Assembly (NCBI GenBank): GCA_963932465.1
Contig: OZ010793.1
Location: 257,135,525 to 257,199,524 of the forward strand
DNA length: 64,000 bases
Source of the DNA: Maratus speciosus
Taxonomy: Eukaryota; Arthropoda; Arachnida; Araneae; Salticidae
Direction: 5' to 3'
The translations under genes and the position numbers were made by a program. The notes beneath the pieces were generated by a model. The model saw only the letters and a list, made by a program, of their open reading frames with translations, made no database searches and had not been told where the DNA came from. Positions 55,250-64,000 of the stretch are shown one piece after another; the stretch's first letter is position 1, and every line of letters begins with the position of its first letter.

Positions 55250-55710
55250 AGTGTATATATTTTTTTTTCTGTTTTCAATTCGTTGATCTTCAAATTTGTT
55301 GTAAGTGGAAAAAAATAGTAAAAAGAAAAGAAAAATACATTTATAATGTTTTTTTTTTTTAATTTTAAGTTAGGTACAATATAAGATACATATTTAGAAA
55401 ATTAACAATAAGGGACATTGCAAATTTTTAATAAATATTAGAATATTTCTTCAATTTTTCATTTTTTTGACATCGAAAGTTATTCGTTAAATCGGGATTA
55501 TAAATTTGTTAAATCAAAGTATTTTTGTTCCATTTTCGTCGGGACCATAAAAATATTCACCAAATCGAAAAATTCGCTAAATCGAAAAATTTGTTAAATC
55601 GAAAAATTTGTTAAATCGGGGCTCGACTGTGTATATAAAATATTGGATACATGTCAAATTATTGGATATTTCTGATATTTTCGAAAATATCATCATTTTT
55701 ACGAACCTTG
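55130..55710 (+). repeat. Duplicated block G, copy 1
   Basis: It aligns with 60735-61120: TATTTAAAATTTTGTTG, CTTGATACTGA/T, a long T run followed by ATGA(G/A)TGTATA, TTCAATT(C/A)(G/A)TTGATCTTCAA, and GATATTTT(C)GAAAA...AATCTT. This copy carries an extra insert at about 55450-55635 that looks like a pogo-like right end. Confidence 0.65.
55460..55635. mobile_element. pogo-like element end inside block G
   Basis: The motif TTAAATCGAAAAATT(T/C)G is repeated three or four times and the stretch closes with AAATCGGGGCTCGACTGTG, the right-end layout of Tigger-type elements (complement begins CAGTCGAGCCCCGATTTA). The left end is not recognisable. Confidence 0.5.
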
Positions 55711-57127
55711 GGTAGATAAGATTATGTGTTTAAAACACAAAAAAGGTGCTATAGAAATGAAGCAGGGACTTTCTCACATAATTATACGCACATTTAAAGA
55801 CTTAACCACAGTGAAGAGATTAGCTTTTTATGCCTCACTTTGTCTCGGAATTATAAGAACCAGTTCCGGTCCCTTAAAACTGCACAGTTTCGTGCGACTC
55901 CGTCATGCGAGCAAATGAATCACTTCGTCTAACAATGGAAATTTTAAAAAAAGAGAGAAGCGAGGAATATGTCATTTCAGATGGAATAGCTCTCGATCAA
56001 CGAACTGCAAAAGTTATTATCATTGCCATTTTATTTATTTTTCTCTATCTTGGATTTCCTAACGGATAGAAATATTAAAAATAGAAAAGTAGCTATTTTT
56101 ATACCGAATTCGGTGATATATATATATCAATGGTATTTATATCCGATATTTATTTTCAAAATATCATGTTCTTTCATATTTTTGTATACAGTAAAAACTC
56201 CCATAACCGAACTAATGTGGACTGCAGTAATCCGGATATGAGAAAAATCCGGATAAAGAGGGATATAATTTTTTTATTAAAAAAGAGTCATAAATGTACC
56301 TATTCGACATAGAAAAACGTTTATTTTCCATCGGTTATATTATATCGGCCCATTATTTTTGCAGTTACAATTTGAAGTACATAAATTATTATTATTTTTT
56401 TTTATGTTGCATTAAATTTGTCTGTTTTGTTTTTCGTTCAATGCGCTGACGATCTGCTACCTCACGTCAATGCCTTATAATTGAGGCATTCGCACAAAAC
56501 TTTCAGGAATAAAAATCTGGTGAAATTAAATTTAGTAAAATAACATTTTAAACTTATAGACGAATGCCTTAATGATTCAAAATAAAGAATGAATGATCAG
56601 CAGCGTACAAAATTTTGGTATAACATTGTCTTAAAGGGATGTTAAATAAGAGATGGTAAGGATAGGGCGATAAGGAAAATTGCCACCTATTTTTAGGCAA
56701 ATCATATTAAGACTAAGTGATATCCACAATGTTCATTGATTTTTAGAAACGGTTATTTACATTGGATTAAATAAAAAAAAATTAATTTACCTCGAAAAGT
56801 GCAGAAATAAACCTTGGGCACGGTAAGACTACCAATAAAGCCACGATGCTTGAAATAGATATTTAAATGCTGATTTAAATTCTGCAGTAAATTTCCTGTC
56901 AAAGAATTTCAGCCATTCTTTCTCTAGCATACTTCTGCTTGAGAAAAAAACTAGAAAAAAATTCTGTGGCTGCATCTGAAGTGATTTTCTGTTTAATTTT
57001 AGCAAGAGGGACGGTAAGGAATCTAAAATTCAAGGACAGAGTTAAAAAAATAATAACAATCGTAAAAATGTGTTAAGAAAAAGAAGAAACAACGTATAAA
57101 AGCACAAATAAAATGTGTTTAAAAGCA

Positions 57128-57164
57128 TACAGCTGTTTCAAAACCTCTAAGGTTTCCTCATCAG
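57128..57164 (-). ncRNA. Hammerhead-ribozyme-like core (tentative)
   Basis: On the minus strand CTGATGA (57158-57164) is followed by a short hairpin (GAAACC...GGTTTT) and then GAAAC (57135-57139). This is the order CUGAUGA - stem II - GAAA of a hammerhead core. Weak points: stem II starts with a G-U pair and an extra G, and neither a clear stem III nor a cleavage-site UH with a stem I is visible. It could equally be a chance palindrome (AAACCTCTAAGGTTT). Confidence 0.25.
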
Positions 57165-57789
57165 TGCTTAAAATAAAAGTTAAAACTAAGACATTGTGTA
57201 AAAAGAGGGGGGGGGGGGAGAGAGGTGGACAGAGAGTCAGAAAAGCGTACCCTTCAGCTCTACTGCCAACGGTGAAATGCGACCTGCGGCTGACAAACAG
57301 TTACGGAGTTGATCTCACGCGCATATTCTTTTTCTTAATATATTGGCACAAAGTACAATCCTTCCCCACTTTTTATGTAAAAATGTGTGCAGGTTAATTT
57401 TTTGCTACATATTTATATAAAACAATAGTCTCAGTTCTCAGTTTCGGAAAAAAATTACATCGAATTACTGTTATTGAAACAATTTTATACAGACAGCTCC
57501 AAACTTAAAAAGTCCTTCCGGCCAGTGCTGGGAGGAAGAGGTAGCTTTCATATTCCTTATTTTTTAAAAGCCAGCCTATATTATTCAAACACACGGAGCT
57601 CAAATTAGTGGAACCCGATTATAGAAGATTAAATACTAATTTTTGTCAATATTGAATATGAATGATAATTTCGCGAAAGTAGTCAGCGTTATCAAAGCTG
57701 GTTTTATTAAAGTGATTTATATTTTGTAGCCAAATTCGGTGATATCCCGAATTATATTAATAATTATATTAACTCGAATTATCGGTGAT

Positions 57790-59545
57790 AGCCTGCCATT
57801 TTAAAACAACATAATGGGTGCAACAAAGCTCACCAATGAACTTGGTCGAGACCTTAGTAATTCCTGTGCACATGCTCACTCATATCTAATACGAGTGCTG
57901 TTGCAGGCAAAAAATCAGATTTTTTAAAATGTCACACACATTCGAAATTCAAACTGCTATTATCTCGGCTTTTTTTTAAGATAAAGGCAAAACAAAAAAT
58001 AAACCGGAATCTTTGTAACAAGCTGAAACACATAAGAAAAAAATCTTTTTCAATTTCTAATTTTTTTGTACTTCATTTTAAATTATTATTTTTTTTTTAA
58101 CTTTTAAATGACCGCCATTTTGAAACAAGATGGCGGATGAAGTTAGCAAACGAACTCGGCCGATAGATTGCTATGTACTATGCACATGCCTTGTCACATC
58201 CTAATCGGTTCATAAATACCCTTGTTATCGCGTGACAAAAATCAGATCGTTTCAAAATTTCAAAATGTCAGCCATGCTAGAAATTCAAAGTGCTATAACT
58301 CAGCCATTTTTTAAGATATAGATGAAACGAAAAATGCTCCGAAATCTTTGTATCAAGGTCAAACACATAAGAAAAAAATCTTTTCAATTTCTAATTTTTT
58401 TGTACCTCATTTTAAATGAAAATAAAAAAAAAATTAATGGCCGCCATTTTGAAACAAGATGGCGGATGATGTTGGCCAACGTACTCGGTCAAGACATTAG
58501 TATTTACTATGTACACATCAAGTTATAGCCAAATCCGTTCATAAATACGCGTGTTATCGCATGACAAAAATCAGATAGTTTCAAAATGTCAGCCACAGTA
58601 GAATTTCAAAGTGCTATAACTCAACAGTTTTTTAAGATATAGACGAAACAAAAAATGCTCCGGAATCTTCGTATCAAGCTCAAACACATAAGAAAAAAAT
58701 ATTTTTCTATTTATAATTTTTTTGTACTTCATTTTAAATTTTATTTTTTTTTTAATTTTAAATGGCTGACATTTTGAAACAAGATGGCGTATGAAGCTGG
58801 CCAACGAACTCGGTCGAGACATTGCTATGTACTATGCACATGCTTCGTCACATCCAAATCGCTTCATAAAAACGCATATTATCGCGTGACAAAAAATCAG
58901 ATCGTTTCAAAATGTCAGCCATGCTAGAAATTCAAAGTGCTATATAACTCAGCCATTTTTTAAGACATAGACGAAACAAAAAATGCTCCGGAATCTTTGT
59001 ATCAAGCTCAAACACATAAGGAGAAAATCTTTTTCAATTTCTAATTATTTTGTACCTCACTTTTAAATTTAAATTTTTTTTAAATTTTTAAATGGCCGCC
59101 ATTTTGAAACAAGATGGCGGATGAGGCTGGTCAACGAACTCGGTCGAGACATTGCTATGTACTATGCACATTCCTTGTCACATCCAAATCGGCTCATAAA
59201 TATGTGTATTATCGCGTGACAAAAATCAGATCGTTTCAAAATGTCAGCCATACTAGAAATTCAAAGTGCTATAACTCAGCCATTTTTTAATATATCGACA
59301 AAACTAAAAATGCTCCAGAATCTTTGCATCAAGCCCAAAAACATAAGAAAAAAATATTTTTCAATGTCTAATTTTTTTGTGTCTAATTTTAAATTTTAAT
59401 TTTTTTTTACAAATTTTAAATGGCCGCCATTTTGAAACAGGATGGCGTATGAAGCTGGCCAACGAACTCGGTCGAGACATTGGTATGTACTATGTACACA
59501 CGAAATTTTATCCAAATCGGTTCATAAATACGAGAGTTACAGTAT
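57790..59545. repeat. About 328 bp tandem array with CCGCCATTTTG palindrome
   Basis: The anchor CGCCATTTTGAAACAAGATG recurs at 58113, 58442, about 58766 (decayed), 59097 and 59425 (spacings 324-331). A more diverged first unit is near 57796. Each unit also has AACTCGGTCGAGACATT, CAAATCGGTTCATAAATA, TCAGCCATTTTTTAAGATAT and AAAATGCTCCGGAATCTT. Inside the anchor, CCGCCAT and ATGGCGG are inverted around 11 bases. The plus-strand frame at 58322-58528 is repeat-derived. Confidence 0.9.
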
Positions 59546-60734
59546 GACAAAGATCAGATATATATATGGATATATATATATATATATATAAATTTTGAAC
59601 GGAGGGAGGTTTCGGGGTCTAGGGGTCATGATCGGTGAAAATATACCAAAAATTTTTGGAATCGTTTTCCTCCGAACTGCTGTAATAGGTAGCTTTTTGT
59701 AATGAAAGCTACCTAGCATCAGGGACACGGGACGGCATAGGAAATTCGTGGTATATTAGGAACCCCAACATCGTCCAAAACTTATTTATCTCGTTAATAT
59801 TGTTATGCAGTCATGCAATGGGATGTTTTCCAGTATAAGAAAAAAAAAAAAAACACAAGAATATGTACAAAAATAAAAACTATTATTCAGGGACTAAAAA
59901 GTCAAAATTATGTGCGAATGCCTCGATTACGTCAGAAGGAGTTTATTCGCTGTCGCTGTACTATTCTATAAATCGCAAGGCAACCTTTACGAAAAGGAAT
60001 TGAAAGTGTATGAAATTCAGTGTCAAGTTAAAAAGTTAAAAAAAAAATAGGAAGAACAATGCAAATCTATAATGCTTGATGATATGAATAATTATTCTAC
60101 AACTTATAAGAAACAGAGAAGAAATTCTGTTAGGACTGAATATGTGGGCATTAGTGCAGAAAACATGCAAACAATTTGCTTGAATATCTTTCGTGAATAT
60201 GTCGAATAAGTTGTCGAATAAATAGGCGGAACTTTAAGAATATTTAATAAAATAAAATAAATTTAAAAGCATGTAATAAATTTTGAGTTTTGTCAGTTCA
60301 GATATGGGAGAGTCCGGATATTAGAGGGCCGAATATGGCAGTTTCTACTTATTTGATATTTATAGTTGATTTTGTGATAGTTTTGATATTTTCCTTCAAA
60401 ACAGGTCTAAATGAATTCTTCAACTGTTATTGACTGTGTGTTATTATGTAAAAAAGTATTTTTGCATCTGGCAGCGACTTTTTAGCCAAAAAAAGGAAAA
60501 AATATATTTTTTTCAGTCTTTATGTTTGAAGACGAAATTTTAAATGCAGAGCCAATAATCATGTGGGGACAATATTAACTTAGAAGAGCTATTCTAAGAC
60601 AAGCTGTCTAATTTAGATAATAAGTTATTTACAGCTTCATAAGAAAGAATCCTTTCTGGTCTGTCTTTTGTTCAGTTTAAACTGCCCAACAGGTTAGGAA
60701 ATGAAATAGCAGACAAGTTATACTTTTTTTTTTA

Positions 60735-61120
60735 ATTTTTAAATAAAAAAATTGTATTTAAAATTTTGTTGCATAAATTAATTACTGCATAAAAATTACA
60801 TTAATTGTTTCCTAAAATTGTCTTGATACTTGATACTGTATCATATGTTTTTTTTTTTTTTTTTATGAATGTATAAAAGCAGACTGTTTCTCTTTTCAAT
60901 TAATTGATCTTCAATTTTGATATGTTAAGTGACAAAATAAAGAGAATACATTTAAAATAGTGTTTTATTATGTTTCATGTTAAGTATAATATCTTGTAGT
61001 TTCTAATTTATATTATCTGAAATATTTATGAACAGCAGATATATATAAAAAAATCGGTTATATATCAAAATATCAGATATTTTTTATATTTTCGAAAACA
61101 GCATGATATTTACGAATCTT
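60735..61120 (+). repeat. Duplicated block G, copy 2
   Basis: The partner of 55130-55710, lacking the pogo-like insert. T run at about 60850-60864. Confidence 0.65.
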
Positions 61121-61330
61121 TTGATTCCCATTCTCATTTTACAGTACGCGGTAAAAAAGAAAAAAAATACAAAAACAAGTCAGATCTTTTGTTTAAAAAT
61201 TTGTATGATAATGTTATTTGCATATAAGTTTCCTAATTACGATTTTCTGCGATACTGTTATAGTTAAATTTATTTGAAAGAGCGTGTCTAACTTAATTTT
61301 TATACAAACCTCAACACTAAGCCCCACATG

Positions 61331-62455
61331 ATTTTTAATTTCATTCGATTTATCATTTATTTCAACCTGTTCAGACCTGAGGTACACAAATGTGGACCTC
61401 AATTCTTTTCCTCAATTCTTCGCTAAGAATGAGCTCTAGGGACCTAAACTAGGGCTCCTATAACACAGGCTGAATCGTCAAGCATTTTGTTTTCCACTTA
61501 GACCAATGAGCGATTGTTGCCCACGCGAAGTGACCAATCGTTCTTCTCCTACTGGCAATTAAATGGCAGCGTGAGTCAGCCCGAGTTATAGGAGCCTTAC
61601 CTAAACCTTTGTGGAAATTCTAATATACAAGCATACACACACGTATATATATATATGGAATGTATTTAAAAATGGCGAAAAGAAATTCGGAAAACATCAA
61701 AATGTTAAAATATGCCAATAATTCCATAATCGGGTATTTATCATGTTTCAATACGTGTTTTCAAACTCATATGGCGTTAGATATTCACCTGCTGACGTCT
61801 ATTATATCTCCAATAGGACGTAATATTCACTTTTTTTTAAATTTGTCAAACTGTTTATTTAATTTTCATTTTTCACGTGAAAATCTTGCAATAGAAAAGT
61901 TATGACGTAATATTATTATTTTTTTTTTATTATTATTCATCAAGCTATTTATTTTATTTTCATTTTTTACGTGGAAATCTTGCAATAGTAATCTTGCAAT
62001 ATAATTGTTGTGGTAAGAATTTTATTGTGGATTTTTAATACCCGGTAACTGCTATAACGAAAAATGTTTAAGTTTGATAGGAAATTGCTGTTAAATGAGT
62101 GGTTTTTTATTAATTAAAAATTAACTATAAATTATTTCGATTCCGGATTACTTAAGTTGCCTCGGCCGTGTTTTAATACACATGTACGTAACATTTCACA
62201 ATTCTGGCTTCCAAACTGTGGATTTGTATAGAATTAGAGACAGGCAGACAAATTTTCATTTTTATGTATTAGATTTTAACTTAAGATCTCAAGAGGTACC
62301 TGAAGTTAAAATCATAGCTATAAAAAAAGTGAAGTAAAAATATAAAAAAAATCAACCAGTTTAGTTTTTATGAGGAAAAGAATAGAGGTCCACATTTGTG
62401 TACCTCAGGTCTGAACAGGTTAAAATAAATGGCAAATCGAATGAAATTAAAAAAC
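61331..62455. mobile_element. Inverted-repeat element, CCTGTTCAGACCTGAGG ends
   Basis: The arms at 61331-61410 and 62377-62455 are inverted copies over about 80 bp, including CCTGTTCAGACCTGAGG against CCTCAGGTCTGAACAGG and AATTTCATTCGATTT against AAATCGAATGAAATT. TTCA (61361) and TTAA (62420-62423) sit at matching places, as in a piggyBac-type unit, but similarity continues about 30 bp outside them, so the real ends may be further out. Inside are a (TA)n and AT-rich DNA. Confidence 0.6.
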
Positions 62456-62509
62456 CTATCTTGAGACCAGAATTTAAAATAACCCTTTAACAGTACACAT
62501 TCATTGCTT

Positions 62510-62960
62510 TTTCACAAACAAAATGACGTCATATGTAACATAAAGAACCCTTTTTCTGAAATTGATACTTTAGGCGACTGGTAATATAGGTTCACAAATA
62601 TGGATTTAAAATTACTAGACCCCTTAAAATGTCAATTTAATTATCAATAACCTAAATTCACGCAATTACAAATTTGTGGGCTTTAAACAAGTGAATGTGA
62701 AAACAAGTCTTCAAAAAATTACATTGTAAAGGGTTTAAGTTAAATAATTATGAAAATTACCTACTTTCGTGGCCACTCTGTCGTGAAGGCATTTTGCAAA
62801 TTCAAGTAAAAATGACGTTTATTTTATAAGGAAATAAGCATCAGTGCTGCCATTTATTGGTTTCGTTTCAAAGCAAAAAACATTCTGATATATAGAAGTA
62901 AAGTAAAGATGCAAAAAAATCAAACAGTTTAGTTTTTGTAAAGAAAATAATAGAAATATA
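62510..62960 (+). repeat. Duplicated block E, copy 2
   Basis: The partner of 46990-47480; see there for shared blocks. It lacks the GAGGTC-type end. Confidence 0.6.
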
Positions 62961-63074
62961 AATTTTCCTTGCTCCATTTTAATAAAACGTTAGGTAAAAT
63001 GTGTCCAGAGACTATAACTATGAAAATAGTGAGAAACTTATTTTGTAGATTGAATGATATTGCGACGAAAACTA

Positions 63075-63349
63075 TTAACCCTTTGCACTCGAGAGGTGAC
63101 TCTCAGTCACCACTAGTGTTGTCAGGTGTCCCTCGTAAATCGGGACACCAAATGCTTTGGACACCACTAATATCTTACAGTTTATTTCGTCATCTTTTAT
63201 CAGAGGTTATTCGGCTATTAGATAAGGCGAAGAAAATTAGTTTAAAATACCGGTGTCCAGAGCATTTGAACTTCAAATGCTCTGGAAGCACCCAGTTACG
63301 CGGGGCACTAGTGGTCAGTGATAATCACCTCTCGAGTGCAAAGAGTTAA
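63075..63349. mobile_element. piggyBac-type MITE, CCCTTTGCACTCGAGAGGTG ends
   Basis: TTAA at both ends (63075-63078 and 63346-63349). The inverted tips read CCCTTTGCACTCGAGAGGTG and CACCTCTCGAGTGCAAAGAG, continuing with AGTCACCACTAGTG / CACTAGTGGTCAGTG. Inside, GGTGTCC...GGACACC and AAATGCTCTGG / CCAGAGCATTT form further hairpins. The 126-codon frame running through it is not a gene. Confidence 0.85.
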
Positions 63350-64000
63350 TGATAATATGGCAATTATTTATTATTTGGAGTTACTATGTCAGAAGCGAAA
63401 CTAGATAGCGAATCCAGGGGATGGGGTATTATAAAATTTCGGTTGGGGCTAATTTACATACTTTTTTCTGCCACTCTAAAAATGAATAAATTAAGATATA
63501 AGTGGAGGACAGTAACTCCTGCCTCTCGAGGGATTTGATATAAAAATTTTAAATTGAAAAATTTTTAAATTTTCTTAAAATTAAAAAAAATTAACACAGA
63601 AAAAGTGTTATTTACAACGTTAAAAATATATGGCTATATCTATTCAAAATTTGGGGATCCTAGCAAACAACATGTAATTAAAATAATACAATTAAGAAAT
63701 TTTTCATCTCGTATTGGAAGATCTAGTACAGTGATACTAAACACCTTCTAAAGGTAGAAAGTATTACTAGTTCTGGCTGTTTGACATTTAAAATACCTTT
63801 ACCATTAATAATCTTGTTTTTTAATACCTTTATCTTGTTTCTATGTTTTACTTATTAGATTTCATTAAAAAAAAATAACTAGATAAATTTTCTTTTTTTA
63901 AACATGTTTGAACTAAGTTAAACTCCGAAAGAATTTTAAAATGTTCGCATGTATGTACATTTTTGTATTAAAAGATTGCTAGAGGAAGCTCAAGGTGAGG
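63350..64000. other. AT-rich window end, no gene
   Basis: No element end, RNA gene or credible ORF was recognised. Confidence 0.4.

Larger units (their letters stand above)
56189..60349. mobile_element. Long pogo/Tigger-like element enclosing a satellite
   Basis: The left end is CAGTAAAAACTCCCATAACC then AATCCGGATATGAG. The right end complement is AAGTAGAAACTGCCATATTC then AATATCCGGACTCTCCCAT. TA is present on each side. Inner similarity continues: GAGGCATTCGCACA occurs near 56482 and, inverted, near 59915. The 4.2 kb includes the 328 bp tandem array at 57790-59545. No transposase frame was recognised, so the element is non-autonomous or its gene has decayed. Confidence 0.6.

Noticed and set aside
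62969..63349. 126-codon plus-strand frame
   Set aside because: Its second half is the inverted-repeat MITE at 63075-63349 and the first half is AT-rich; no domain recognised.

Overview
The window is eukaryotic nuclear DNA. It is very AT-rich (about 70% A+T by eye), has almost no coding potential, and is packed with simple repeats and DNA transposons. The mix of element types (hAT, Tc1/mariner, pogo/Tigger, piggyBac-type TTAA elements, tRNA-like sequences, satellites) suits a large repeat-rich arthropod genome, possibly a chelicerate; that assignment is inference. There are no operons, no CRISPR array and no bacterial genes. Nearly all open frames of 60-120 residues are chance frames or pieces of transposons.

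The only convincing cellular gene is a short, apparently intronless gene at 14868-15365 (+), 165 codons, in a local rise of GC. It has a TATA-like box and a TCAGTT initiator at correct spacing just upstream, and a very AT-rich downstream flank with several AATAAA signals. I do not recognise the protein; its second half could be a PH-like fold.

Layout. 1-14 kb: a hAT end, a 1.2 kb foldback whose two arms each carry a tRNA-like Pol III promoter, a 1.4 kb inverted-repeat element beside a near-palindromic MITE, a 2.15 kb element with about 500 bp inverted repeats and an internal 146 bp tandem array, and a hAT element with a perfect 8 bp duplication. 14.8-17 kb: the gene and its 3' flank. 19-24 kb: nested hAT elements, one 2.8 kb copy holding a second hAT which holds a third element, then a 1.1 kb hAT made of CCCGACCCGAACCCG-type repeats. 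26-31 kb: a Tigger-like MITE, a decayed mariner-like element, and a Tc1-like element sitting in one arm of a foldback. 34.8-46 kb: two arrays of a roughly 165 bp repeat, broken by hAT, MITE, pogo-like and Tc1 insertions, flanking a 248 bp satellite that contains a 200 bp assembly gap. 46-63 kb: old direct duplications, several TTAA-flanked piggyBac-type MITEs, another hAT, and a 4.2 kb pogo-like element enclosing a 328 bp tandem array with a palindromic CCGCCATTTTG motif.

The two Tc1-like transposases and one mariner-like transposase are broken by frameshifts, stops or deletion, so mobile copies here are dead or depend on enzymes from elsewhere. Many insertions still keep exact target-site duplications, so their order of arrival can be read directly.
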